40,029 nucleotides of DNA from an uncultured Clostridia bacterium (GTDB lineage Bacteria; Bacillota; Clostridia; Oscillospirales; CAG-272). A model generated the notes under the pieces. That model was not told where the DNA came from. It saw nothing but the letters and a program-made list of their open reading frames with translations, and ran no database searches. A program made the position numbers and the translations under genes. This document shows, piece by piece, positions 7,554 through 15,484 of the stretch. The DNA is taken from positions 1 through 40,029 of the forward strand of contig CANRKP010000017.1 of the NCBI GenBank assembly GCA_947631245.1. The letters are read 5' to 3'. The first letter of the stretch is position 1; every line of letters starts with the position of its first letter.

Positions 7554-8900
7554 GTGAGAGGAATTGATATACCGACCCCGATAATAATATTGTGCTTCAT
7601 ATTCGGGGCATGGCCGATAGGGGTCGTTTTCGCAATACTGAAGGCGATGAACAGCGACTATAAGAAGCAGCAGTCGAATAAAAATAATTCTGCCGGCGGT
7701 ACAAACGCGAACGGCGCACAGGGCGGAAACTTAGGCACTGACACAGGCGCGCCGCGGACGACTAATTACAGGACCCCGGGCGATACAAATGCCGAAGGAC
7801 CCAACGGGACGACGTATCACTACAGTTATGTGAAAAACAAGACGGCGGCGCCGCCTCCGTTTACGTCTGTCCCGCAGGGGACGCCTCCGCCGTTTAAGCC
7901 AAATACACAGCAGAAAAACGCCCCGCCGCCGTATACGCAGCCATACGGCTCGGGCGTCAAGACCTCAGGCACCGTCACGCTTTTTACGATAGCGACGATA
8001 ATATCTCTCATTATAAGCGTTTTTCTGTTCTTTGGTGCCGTCGGCAGTCTCCCGGTCGAGTTTAATTTAGGCGCGTTCACCACGGCAGGGATATCGTCGA
8101 GCATAACCGCGGTACTTTACCTTTTCAGGCAGTTTTATAAGTCCCGCGATTACAGGGTGATGACGTACATCTCGATGCTGAGGGGCGAGCGCTTCTGTGC
8201 CGTATCAAAGCTCGCCGACGTTGCGGACGTTTCGACGAAGCGCGTTATAAAGGATCTGCAGTTCATGATATCAAAGGGACTGCTTCCGCCCGAAACGGTA
8301 GTTGACCGCGGGCTCGGATACGTCATAATGTATAAGGACGCGCGCGCGGCGGCGGAGGCTGAAGCCGGCATAAGGCGTCCCGCGCCTGAGAAGCCGAAAA
8401 CGGCGGAAGAAATAAAGGAAGAGATGTCGGAGCATGAGAAGATACTTCGCCGCATAAGAGAGCTCAACGACGATATCGACGACGTCACCGTCTCGGCGAA
8501 AATCGACCAGATAGAGGCGCTGACGCGCAAAATATTCGCCCTCGTCGATGAAAAGCCCGAGATGGAGGCACAGCTCGGCTCGTTCCTCTCGTATTATCTT
8601 CCGACGACGCTCAAGCTTCTGAATTCATATGCGTATTTCGAGGAGCAGGGTGTGCGCGGTGAGAATATCGACACGGGTATGAGGAATATCGAAGAAACGC
8701 TCGATATGCTCATTGACGGATACAAAACACAGCTTGACAAGCTCTTTGAGTCCGATACGCTCGACGTTGCGACGGATATAAACGTGCTCGAGCAGATGAT
8801 GAAGGCAGAGGGCTTTACGCAGAACAACGACTTTACGGAAGGCGGCGGCACCGCGACGGCAACGGCAAAGGCGCCAGAAGAGAAAAAGAAAGAAGAATAA
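7554..8900 (+). CDS. Membrane protein with winged-helix-like and XpaC-like domains
   Basis: A 448-residue protein starting at GTG, with GGAGG in good position. An N-terminal membrane segment (9-30) is followed by a disordered Asn/Gly/Pro-rich linker (35-135) and a second hydrophobic pair (about 140-190). A helical domain with ISMLRGERFCAVSKLADVADVS then looks like a winged helix. The C-terminal 150 residues, with LGSFLSYYLPTTLKLLNSYA, match the XpaC/5-bromo-4-chloroindolyl phosphate hydrolysis family. The tail is Thr/Ala then Lys/Glu-rich. It is the last obvious member of the MoxR operon, 19 bases after the previous gene. The enzymatic label of the family is historical; no catalytic site is evident. 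Confidence 0.75.
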   Translation: MRGIDIPTPIIILCFIFGAWPIGVVFAILKAMNSDYKKQQSNKNNSAGGTNANGAQGGNLGTDTGAPRTTNYRTPGDTNAEGPNGTTYHYSYVKNKTAAPPPFTSVPQGTPPPFKPNTQQKNAPPPYTQPYGSGVKTSGTVTLFTIATIISLIISVFLFFGAVGSLPVEFNLGAFTTAGISSSITAVLYLFRQFYKSRDYRVMTYISMLRGERFCAVSKLADVADVSTKRVIKDLQFMISKGLLPPETVVDRGLGYVIMYKDARAAAEAEAGIRRPAPEKPKTAEEIKEEMSEHEKILRRIRELNDDIDDVTVSAKIDQIEALTRKIFALVDEKPEMEAQLGSFLSYYLPTTLKLLNSYAYFEEQGVRGENIDTGMRNIEETLDMLIDGYKTQLDKLFESDTLDVATDINVLEQMMKAEGFTQNNDFTEGGGTATATAKAPEEKKKEE

Positions 8901-8901
8901 T

Positions 8902-9462
8902 ATGTACGAATACAGAGACGGCAAAATATTGACAGACCGCCTGCTGCTTCGCCCGTTTACGCTCGACGATGCGGACGAGGTGGCGAGAATGTGCGGAACC
9001 GGCGAGATACAGAAAAGCGTGCTTTCAATGCCGTATCCGTATACTAGAGAGGATGCGGCAGCGTGGATATCTAAGCACGATGAGCGGCGCCGAGCGAGAA
9101 GCTGTTATGACTTTGCCGTGACCGACAGGGAAACAGGCACACTGTACGGCGCGATATCGCTTGTGCTTCATGTTAAAGACTCTCCGACGGCGGAGCTTGG
9201 TTACTGGATAGGCAAGGAATACCGAAACCGAGGCTATGCGACAGAGGCGGCGCGTGCGATTATAGAATACGCGTTTTCGGAGCTGATGCTTCATCGCGTT
9301 TACGCCGGACACTTCGGTTCAAATATCCCCTCGGGCTGCGTTATGCAAAAGGCAGGCATGAAGCGCGAGGGTGTGTTGCGCGACCATTTTTTCAAAAACG
9401 GGCGGTATGAGGACGAGGTCATATACGGCATCGTCAGCATGGATTACGATACATACGGATAA
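8902..9462 (+). CDS. GNAT N-acetyltransferase, RimJ/RimL type
   Basis: A 186-residue acetyltransferase. TDRLLLRPFTLDDAD opens the fold, ELGYWIGKEYRNRGYATEAA is the acetyl-CoA binding motif A (with R/Q-x-x-G-x-A spacing), and NIPSGCVMQKAGMKREGVLRDHFFKNGRYEDEVIYG is the typical C-terminal signature of the ribosomal-protein-alanine acetyltransferase subgroup. The acceptor is unknown; relatives modify protein N-termini, amino sugars or small amines. It begins one base after the XpaC-like stop, so it is probably translationally coupled, and its own stop overlaps the next gene. Confidence 0.88.
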   Translation: MYEYRDGKILTDRLLLRPFTLDDADEVARMCGTGEIQKSVLSMPYPYTREDAAAWISKHDERRRARSCYDFAVTDRETGTLYGAISLVLHVKDSPTAELGYWIGKEYRNRGYATEAARAIIEYAFSELMLHRVYAGHFGSNIPSGCVMQKAGMKREGVLRDHFFKNGRYEDEVIYGIVSMDYDTYG

Positions 9463-9974
9463 TTAAAAAGGCGCTTGTTATAGGCTGTTCAGGCTCGGGA
9501 AAAAGCACATTTGCGCGGAAACTCCGCGATGTCACCGGGATTCCGCTTTATTACCTTGACATGATTTGGCACAGGTCCGATAAAACGAATGTGACGCGGG
9601 AAGAATTTGACGCGCGCCTCGCGGAGATCCTCGCGCGGGACGAGTGGATAATAGACGGAAACTACAATCGCACGCTCGAGGTCAGACTGCGGGCGTGCGA
9701 TACGGTATTTCTGTTTGACCTGCCGACCGAGGCGTGCCTTGACGGTGTACGCCGCCGCATCGGGACGAAAAGGGAAGATATGCCGTGGGTCGAGGAAGAA
9801 TTTGATTCTGAGTTTTACGAATGGATAGAGAACTTCAACCGCGACAGGCTCCCGCGCATATATGAGCTGCTCGGAATGAGCGGCGAGGGAAAGGACATAA
9901 TTGTTTTCCATACGCGTGAGGAAGCGGACGCGTGGATAGAAAACGCGTGCGGCAAGAGGGGGTCAGGGACATAA
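9462..9974 (+). CDS. Small P-loop kinase (FlaR/topology-modulation type), apparent ATT start
   Basis: From 9462 the frame reads IKKALVIGCSGSGKSTFARK, an adenylate-kinase-like P-loop at residues 8-16, followed by LYYLDMIWHRSD, DEWIIDGNY and an RRRIGTKRED lid-like segment. The first ATG (9561) lies after the P-loop, so starting there would remove the nucleotide site. Between the upstream in-frame stop (9408-9410) and the P-loop there is no ATG, GTG or TTG. ATT at 9462-9464 overlaps the TAA of the acetyltransferase gene as TAATT, exactly where TAATG coupling would be expected. About 170 residues, normal for the family. The substrate is not known. Confidence 0.7.
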   Translation: MKKALVIGCSGSGKSTFARKLRDVTGIPLYYLDMIWHRSDKTNVTREEFDARLAEILARDEWIIDGNYNRTLEVRLRACDTVFLFDLPTEACLDGVRRRIGTKREDMPWVEEEFDSEFYEWIENFNRDRLPRIYELLGMSGEGKDIIVFHTREEADAWIENACGKRGSGT

Positions 9975-10016
9975 CATTTGACACGAAGGTATCAGCGATA
10001 ATAATGCATCAACAAA

Positions 10017-10050
10017 AAGTCCGCGCAAAAAGACGCGGACTTCGTTTATT
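10017..10050 (+). terminator. Intrinsic terminator of the MoxR-to-kinase transcript
   Basis: AAGTCCGCG (10017-10025) pairs perfectly with CGCGGACTT (10034-10042) around an 8-base A-rich loop. It is followed by CGTTTATTTAT. Confidence 0.85.
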
Positions 10051-10098
10051 TATAAATGCTGTCATTATTTCATCAGAGTTTTTGAAAGATAGGGGTAC

Positions 10099-10136
10099 GG
10101 GGGAAGGAAACTTTTTTCAAAAAGTTTCCTTCCCCC
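10099..10136. repeat. Perfect 18-bp inverted repeat between convergent genes
   Basis: GGGGGAAGGAAACTTTTT (10099-10116) is the reverse complement of 10119-10136 with only two bases between the arms. It sits between the kinase terminator and the 3' end of the OadA-like gene. No long T-tract follows on either strand. A half-copy (GGAGGGAAACTTTTT) lies near 20792-20806, and a degenerate relative lies at 15446-15471. Confidence 0.75.
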
Positions 10137-10155
10137 GCATTAAAAATCCAAAAAC

Positions 10156-11553
10156 TTATACCGGATGAACCCTGAGCTCTTTGTCGGCGTGGTCGGCGTC
10201 GAGGTGGTACTTTGCCGCCTTGCGCGCCTCGAAGAACTTTGTTGCGACCTGACCGAACAGCGCATATGAGAGGACGTCCTCGTCCTGTTCGATATACTGC
10301 GGGATCTCGGCGCGGAGCTTGTCAAGCTCGGGCTCGAGGTCGTCTGCGGGACGGTAGGTCTTCGGCTCGACGTCGCCGATGATGGAGCGGCGGAATTCGG
10401 GGTCGATGGGCGCCGGAGTTCTGCCGTAATCGCCCTTGAGGATGCCCTTGAATTCGTTCGTGCACATCTTGTAGCGCTCGCCTGTAAGGACGTTCATGAC
10501 TGCCTGCGTGCCGACGATCTGAGAGGTCGGCGTGACGAGCGGGATATAACCGGCGTCGGCGCGAACGCGCGGAACCTCTTCGAGAACGTCGTTCAGAAGC
10601 TCGGATTTGCCTGCGTTCTTGAGCTGCGAGATGAGGTTCGAGTACATGCCGCCCGGAATCTGATAGAGCAGCGTGTTGACGTTGACCTTTAAGACCTTCG
10701 GATCCATGAGCCCGGAGGCGAGATATTTTTCACGCAGAGGCGTGAAGTAGCGGTTTATCTTGTCGAGCTGATTTAAGTCAAGACCCGTGTCATACTCGGT
10801 GCCTGCGAGCGCCGCGACGATAGGCTCCGTCGGCGGCTGGGATGTGCCCATTGCCATCGGGGAGATCGCGCAGTCAACGATGTCGACGCCTGCTTCAACT
10901 GCTTTGAGCACCGTCATTGACGCCATGCCGGACGTGTAGTGCGTGTGAAGCTCAACGGGGAGAGAGCATTTTTCCTTTATCGCCTTGACGAGCGAGTACG
11001 CGTCGTAGGGAAGGAGAAGACCCGCCATGTCCTTGATGCAGATGGAGTCAGCGCCCATCTCTTCGAGCTCCTTCGCGTAGTTTGCGAAGTACTCGTTGTT
11101 GTGAACAGGGCTCGTCGTGTAGCTTATCGCCGCCTGAACGTGGCCGCCTTCCTTCTTCGTCGCGTTTATCGCGGTTTTCAGGTTGCGGGAGTCATTTAAT
11201 GCGTCGAATATGCGGATGATATCGATGCCGTTTGAGATCGACTTCTGAACGAAGTATTCGACGACGTCGTCGGCGTAATGGCGGTAGCCGAGGATGTTCT
11301 GTCCGCGGAAGAGCATCTGAAGCTTTGTGTTCTTTACCTCCGCCCTTATTTTGCGAAGTCTGTCCCACGGGTCCTCGTTGAGGAAGCGGAGGCACGCGTC
11401 AAATGTGGCGCCGCCCCAGGCTTCAAGCGCATTGTATCCGACCTTGTCCATCTCGGACAGGATAGGCAGCATTTCTTCCGTCGTCATGCGCGTCGCTATA
11501 AGGGACTGATGCGAGTCGCGCAGGACCGTTTCGGTTATCTTTACCTTTGCCAT
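10156..11553 (-). CDS. oadA: 5S/OadA-type biotin-dependent carboxyltransferase (alpha subunit)
   Basis: A 465-residue TIM-barrel carboxyltransferase as in oxaloacetate decarboxylase alpha, pyruvate carboxylase subunit B and transcarboxylase 5S. LRDSHQSL (Asp13) and HTHYTSG (His203, His205) supply metal ligands. The lysine in ICIKDMAG (Lys174) is the one carbamylated in this family. The C-terminal part is the conserved PYC/OADA domain and ends in HPV without an attached biotin domain, which is the separate gene at 12827-13243. It transfers carboxyl groups between a 2-oxo acid such as oxaloacetate and carrier biotin. Last gene of the operon; AAAGGAT lies eight bases before ATG. Confidence 0.9.
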   Translation of the reverse strand: MAKVKITETVLRDSHQSLIATRMTTEEMLPILSEMDKVGYNALEAWGGATFDACLRFLNEDPWDRLRKIRAEVKNTKLQMLFRGQNILGYRHYADDVVEYFVQKSISNGIDIIRIFDALNDSRNLKTAINATKKEGGHVQAAISYTTSPVHNNEYFANYAKELEEMGADSICIKDMAGLLLPYDAYSLVKAIKEKCSLPVELHTHYTSGMASMTVLKAVEAGVDIVDCAISPMAMGTSQPPTEPIVAALAGTEYDTGLDLNQLDKINRYFTPLREKYLASGLMDPKVLKVNVNTLLYQIPGGMYSNLISQLKNAGKSELLNDVLEEVPRVRADAGYIPLVTPTSQIVGTQAVMNVLTGERYKMCTNEFKGILKGDYGRTPAPIDPEFRRSIIGDVEPKTYRPADDLEPELDKLRAEIPQYIEQDEDVLSYALFGQVATKFFEARKAAKYHLDADHADKELRVHPV

Positions 11554-11575
11554 AATAATTTATCCTTTCTGAGAA

Positions 11576-12769
11576 TTAAGCAGCGAACAGCGAGAGCAGA
11601 ACGCCCGCGGCGACGGCGGAGCCGATAACGCCGGCGACGTTAGGTCCCATTGCGTGCATGAGCAGGAAGTTGGAGGGATCCTCCTTCTGTCCGACTGTCT
11701 GAGAAACACGCGCCGCCATAGGAACGGCGGAAACGCCCGCGGAGCCTATGAGGGGGTTGATTTTGCCGCGCGTGATGAAGCAGAGCAGCTTTCCCGTCAG
11801 AAGACCTCCCATCGTCGAGAAGCAGAATGCCGCAAGACCGAGCGCGATGATGCCGAGAGTCGTAGGAGAGAGGAAGTTCGCCGCATTTGCCGTTGCGCCG
11901 ACGGAGACGCCGAGGAAGATCGTGCAGATGTTGATGAGCTCGTTCTGAGCCGTCTTTGAGAGGCGGTCTGTCACGCCGGTGACTTTAAACAGGTTGCCGA
12001 GCATAAGGAAGCCTATAAGCGGCGCCGCGTCCGGAACGACCATCGTGACGACGAGCGTGACGACGATGGGGAAGACAACGAGCTCGACTTTTGAGACGGG
12101 ACGGAGCGTTGACATCTTGATGGCGCGTTCCTTCTTTGTCGTCAGAAGCTTCATGAACGGCGGCTGGATAAACGGTATAAGCGCCATATAGCTGTACGCC
12201 GCGATGGCGATGGCTCCGAGCAGATGCGGCGCCAAAGTCTTTGTGACGAGTATCGCCGTAGGCCCGTCGGCGCCGCCTATGATGCCGATAGATGCCGCTG
12301 CAGCAGGGGCAAACCCGAGGAAGAGCGCTCCGAAGAACGCGATGAACACGCCGAGCTGCGCGCCCGCGCCCATCATAAGGGAGATGGGGTTAGAGATAAG
12401 AGGGGAGAAATCTGTCATTGCTCCGACGCCCATGAATATGAGCGACGGATAAATGCCGAGCTTGACTCCGAGATAGAGTATATCCACAAGTCCGCCCTCA
12501 TTTACGACTTCCTTAAGCGTTTCAACGAGAGTATGGTTCGGGTCGTCGTTGATAAAGAAGTCCATGTGGATGAGGTCCGCGCCCGGCAGATTGGCGAGCA
12601 GCATCCCGAATGCGATAGGCACCAAGAGAAGCGGCTCAAACTGCTTGACGACGCCGAGATAGAAGAGCACGCCGATTATGACATACATGATGAGAGTTTT
12701 ATAAAACTCAGGATCGGCGATAAGCTGAGAAAATCCCGTCGTCTCTATGAAATCTTTAAAGAATTCCAA
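11576..12769 (-). CDS. oadB: Sodium-translocating decarboxylase beta subunit
   Basis: About 398 residues and very hydrophobic, with about nine to ten membrane segments. GGADGPTAILVTKTLAP carries the intramembrane aspartate known to be essential for sodium passage in OadB/MmdB/GcdB proteins. The protein decarboxylates carboxybiotin and exports sodium ions. Start choice: the longest frame begins at GTG 12778, but GAAGGAG ends one base before it. TTG at 12767-12769 lies ten bases after that site and gives MEFFKDFIETTGF, resembling family N-termini, so I prefer TTG. It lies between the biotin carrier and the OadA-like genes. Confidence 0.9.
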   Translation of the reverse strand: MEFFKDFIETTGFSQLIADPEFYKTLIMYVIIGVLFYLGVVKQFEPLLLVPIAFGMLLANLPGADLIHMDFFINDDPNHTLVETLKEVVNEGGLVDILYLGVKLGIYPSLIFMGVGAMTDFSPLISNPISLMMGAGAQLGVFIAFFGALFLGFAPAAAASIGIIGGADGPTAILVTKTLAPHLLGAIAIAAYSYMALIPFIQPPFMKLLTTKKERAIKMSTLRPVSKVELVVFPIVVTLVVTMVVPDAAPLIGFLMLGNLFKVTGVTDRLSKTAQNELINICTIFLGVSVGATANAANFLSPTTLGIIALGLAAFCFSTMGGLLTGKLLCFITRGKINPLIGSAGVSAVPMAARVSQTVGQKEDPSNFLLMHAMGPNVAGVIGSAVAAGVLLSLFAA

Positions 12770-12826
12770 ACCGGTCACGCTCCTTCGTAAAATTTTTTCG
12801 GAAAGAAATATTTGTCTTTTTGAAAT

Positions 12827-13243
12827 TTACGAAAGAGCAACGAGAAGGTCGCCTGTCGAAACGGACGCGCCGCTTGAAACGCTTACCGCGGAAACGGTGC
12901 CGTCCTGCGGAGCGAGGATTTCATTTTCCATTTTCATCGCTTCAAGAACGCAGAGGTTGTCGCCCTTCTTGACAGTGTCGCCGACTTTGACGTTGACCTT
13001 GAGTATGTTGCCGGGCATCGGTGCCTTGACCTCGACCGAGCCTGCCGGAGCCGCTGCGGGGGCAGCCTTAGGCGCGGGGGCGGGAGCTGCTGCCGGAGCC
13101 GGCGCTGCGGGAGCTGCTGCCGGAGCCGGCGCTGCGGGAGCTGCCGGTGCTGCTGCGGGTGTGGGAGCGGACGCCGTTGCGCCGGCTTCCTCTACCGTTA
13201 CTTCATAAACTGTTCCGTTTACTGTTACGTTATACTTTTTCAT
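12827..13243 (-). CDS. Biotin carboxyl carrier protein with Ala/Pro linker
   Basis: A 138-residue carrier. Residues 1-20 resemble the short N-terminal strand of decarboxylase gamma/carrier proteins (YNVTVNGTVYEVTVEE). Residues 21-67 are a flexible Ala/Pro linker. Residues 68-138 are a biotinyl domain with EAMKM, where Lys104 is the biotinylation site, and the usual PMPG and GDTVKKGD turns. It shuttles the carboxyl group from the carboxyltransferases to the membrane beta subunit. AAAGGA lies upstream of ATG. The linker is encoded by 27-bp direct repeats. Confidence 0.93.
   Translation of the reverse strand: MKKYNVTVNGTVYEVTVEEAGATASAPTPAAAPAAPAAPAPAAAPAAPAPAAAPAPAPKAAPAAAPAGSVEVKAPMPGNILKVNVKVGDTVKKGDNLCVLEAMKMENEILAPQDGTVSAVSVSSGASVSTGDLLVALS
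13082..13147. repeat. 27-bp tandem repeat in the biotin-carrier linker
   Basis: Two identical 27-base units (13082-13108 and 13109-13135) are followed by a partial third. Each adds nine residues of Ala/Pro linker in frame. Slippage would change linker length in nine-residue steps without breaking the gene. Confidence 0.85.
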
Positions 13244-13267
13244 GGTGAAAGATATCCTTTCCGAAAA

Positions 13268-13669
13268 TTATTTGGATTTGTTCCACGGGGCGGCGTGCTC
13301 CGCGCGTCTGAATGATACTACTCTGAAACCGGAGGCGAACTCTTCGTCGCCCTCGGTGTATGCGGCAATAGCCGCGGTTATCGCCGCGACAAGGGCGCCG
13401 TTGTCCTCCGCTTTTTGGGCGGGGGGAGCGCTCACGGGCGCGGGTGCTTTTACGGGCGCGGGAGCCGCTTTCTTCGGCTCGGGCTTCTTTTCGCGGTAGA
13501 ATATAACGCGGAAGAGGAGCAGCACGACCCAAAGTATCGCGAGGACGGCGAAAACGGTCGCAAGTCCTAGACCGAGCACCTGAAAGCCGAGTGAGAGCTT
13601 CTCGGACGTGCTCGTCAGTTCCTGCATTCCCGCCGCGTTCGCGTCAAGGAAAATTCCGCTGTAAAACAT
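13268..13669 (-). CDS. OadG-like gamma subunit of the decarboxylase
   Basis: A 133-residue protein with one strong membrane helix (about 28-55, preceded by EKLSLGFQVLGLGLATVF), a REKKPEPKK basic stretch, an Ala/Pro linker, and a C-terminal block (ALVAAITAAIAAYTEGDEEFASGFRVVSFRR) typical of OadG/MmdC-like accessory subunits in Firmicutes. These anchor the carboxyltransferase and carrier to the membrane beta subunit. It sits between the 12S-like and carrier genes. AAAGGAG precedes ATG. Confidence 0.85.
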   Translation of the reverse strand: MFYSGIFLDANAAGMQELTSTSEKLSLGFQVLGLGLATVFAVLAILWVVLLLFRVIFYREKKPEPKKAAPAPVKAPAPVSAPPAQKAEDNGALVAAITAAIAAYTEGDEEFASGFRVVSFRRAEHAAPWNKSK

Positions 13670-13683
13670 TTATGCTCCTTTCA

Positions 13684-15177
13684 TCAGAGCGGGGAAACCG
13701 TGTGACGTCTGCCGGGCTCGCCCGCGTTTTTCATCGAAAGCATTTCGAGCGCAGACGCTATCCTTGCGCGGAGCTCCGCCGCGGGAATAACGTCGTCAAT
13801 CTCGCCTCTGTACGCGGCCTCGACCGCGGAGCCGAACGTGTTGTCCCACTCGGAAACGAGTTCTGCGCGGCGTGCCGCCGGGTCACTTGAACCGGCGAAT
13901 TTCTCATCCCAAAGAAGCGCGACTGCGGCCTCTCCGTCGAGCGCGCCTATCTTTGCGGTCGAGAGCGCAAGCGCTACATCAGCGCCGACGGACTTGCTGC
14001 CAAGCACCGTGAACGCGGCGCCGTAAGCGCGGCCCGTCACGACTGTTACCTTCGGGCAGGAAGCGGATGCGTACGCTCCGGCAAGTCTTCCGAGCTCGGA
14101 AGCGAAGCTCACGACCTCTGATGTTTCGTTCGGAAGTCCCTTCGTGTCAACGAGCGTGACGACGGGGATGTTGAAGCTGTCGGCAAAGCTGACGGCGCGG
14201 GCGGCTTTCTTTGCGGCGGCGGCAGTGAGTGCCCCTCCGTTTGCCGCGGGGTCGGTAGCGATGACGAGCGCCGCCGTGCCGCCTATATTAGCAAGCGCGG
14301 TCAGAAGCTCGGGCGCGTACTTGGGCGTAAGCTCAAAGCAAACGCCGCCGTCCGCGACAGCGCCGACGACGCTTGCCGCCGAGTAGTTGCCATTCTCGAT
14401 AAAGGAGACGTCGACCGTTCCGACGGGCGGGCAGTCCGTGCGGACGGTGCCCTCGCAGTTGTTGTCGGGAAGGTAGGAGAGGAGCGCCTTTGCGCGCGTT
14501 ATCGCCGTGATCTCGTCTGCGGCGTATACGGCGGCGGTGTTTTCTTCTTTGTTTTCGGCGTTGACGTAGAGCTGTCCTTCCGCTTCAGAAACGATGACGA
14601 AGTCAAACATGGATGCTATCGCCGCAGAGGTCCCAACGCAGGAGCCGGCGACTATCGCTATCTGCGGAACAACGCCGGAAGCGGCGCTGACGGCGGACAT
14701 CATGCGACCGTATCCCGCGAGCGCAGACACACCCTCGAGGACGTATGCGCCGCAGCTGTCGAATATACCGACAACGGGGGCACCGTTCTTTATCGCCATG
14801 TCGTAGAGCGCGGAGATCTTCTTCGCGTGAGCCTCGCCGACGGCGCCCTTTGAACGGTAGAAGTCCTCGGCGAAGGCGAATACGAGCCTGCCGCAGACTG
14901 AGCCGTAGCCGGTGATGACGCCCTCGAAGTCGTCGGCGTCAACGGCGTCGGCATCAAATTCCGTCGGGCGGCGCTTTATGAACGCGCCTGTTTCGACGAA
15001 CGTGCCCGCGTCGAAGAGCGCGGAGATGCGCGCCCGCGCCGTCAGGTGCTTTCCCGAAAGAGATGACGCTTCCGATTTCGCGTCAAGCTCTGTGAGAAAG
15101 TCTTTGATCGCGGCGGTCGACTTGTGCTTCACTCTCTTGAGCGCTTCAAGGACCGCCTCGAAATCTTTTTTCTGCAT
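13684..15177 (-). CDS. 12S/MmdA-like carboxyltransferase subunit, divergent
   Basis: About 498 residues with the two-lobed crotonase-like carboxyltransferase fold (methylmalonyl-CoA decarboxylase alpha, transcarboxylase 12S). Recognisable blocks are LTARARISALFDAGTFVE, GEAHAKKISALYDMAIKNGAPVVG, ASGVVPQIAIVAGSCVG and GSKSVGADVALALSTAKIG. Two active-site blocks differ from the family: DSGGAR is DSCGAY here, and the AYGGAY loop is AYGAAF. Start: a longer frame begins at 15222, but GGAGGT sits six bases before ATG 15175-15177, which gives MQKKDFEAVLEALKRVKHKS. First gene of the operon, with a promoter at 15266-15293. It probably uses an acyl-CoA, but the divergence leaves the substrate open. Confidence 0.85.
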   Translation of the reverse strand: MQKKDFEAVLEALKRVKHKSTAAIKDFLTELDAKSEASSLSGKHLTARARISALFDAGTFVETGAFIKRRPTEFDADAVDADDFEGVITGYGSVCGRLVFAFAEDFYRSKGAVGEAHAKKISALYDMAIKNGAPVVGIFDSCGAYVLEGVSALAGYGRMMSAVSAASGVVPQIAIVAGSCVGTSAAIASMFDFVIVSEAEGQLYVNAENKEENTAAVYAADEITAITRAKALLSYLPDNNCEGTVRTDCPPVGTVDVSFIENGNYSAASVVGAVADGGVCFELTPKYAPELLTALANIGGTAALVIATDPAANGGALTAAAAKKAARAVSFADSFNIPVVTLVDTKGLPNETSEVVSFASELGRLAGAYASASCPKVTVVTGRAYGAAFTVLGSKSVGADVALALSTAKIGALDGEAAVALLWDEKFAGSSDPAARRAELVSEWDNTFGSAVEAAYRGEIDDVIPAAELRARIASALEMLSMKNAGEPGRRHTVSPL

Positions 15178-15265
15178 ATAAAGACCTCCGGTCATTTTTA
15201 TAGATAAATGCGGCATGGACAAACGGTTTTGCCCCCTGTTGCCCCATTTTAACCCATTATATTTA

Positions 15266-15293
15266 ATTATACTGAATTTGCGTAAATTTTCAA
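15266..15293 (-). promoter_or_regulatory. Promoter of the decarboxylase operon
   Basis: Minus strand: TTGAAA (15288-15293), 16 bases, TATAAT (15266-15271). The leader to the chosen start is about 85 bases. The rest of 15294-15433 holds no gene that I can support. Confidence 0.65.
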
Positions 15294-15433
15294 GTGCTTT
15301 TTTGAAGGTTTCGCGTGCGGGACGGAAAATTCGTCATTCTTCATAACGGATTATTGTGCCAACCGCACAAAATACGATGTTTTTTTGGACTTTGAGGATA
15401 GGGGATAAGGCTGCCCCATATGTTGTGGTTTTG

Positions 15434-15475
15434 AAAAAGCAAGAAAGGGAACCTTTTTGCAAAAGCTCCCTTTTT
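15434..15475. terminator. Bidirectional stem-loop after the XRE regulator
   Basis: AGGGA (15446-15450) pairs with TCCCT (15467-15471), continued by an inner CTTTT/AAAAG-type pairing with one bulge. T-rich sequence follows on both strands (plus 15471-15475; minus through 15433-15437). It lies just past the stop of the regulator gene at 15485. Confidence 0.65.
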
Positions 15476-15484
15476 ATTATTTAC

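Noticed and set aside
9975..10155. Small gene between the kinase and the OadA-like gene
   Set aside because: The stretch is accounted for by a terminator and the 38-base palindrome; remaining frames are short and unsupported.
12224..12790. 188-codon plus-strand frame opposite oadB
   Set aside because: Antisense shadow; charged low-complexity product and no start signals.
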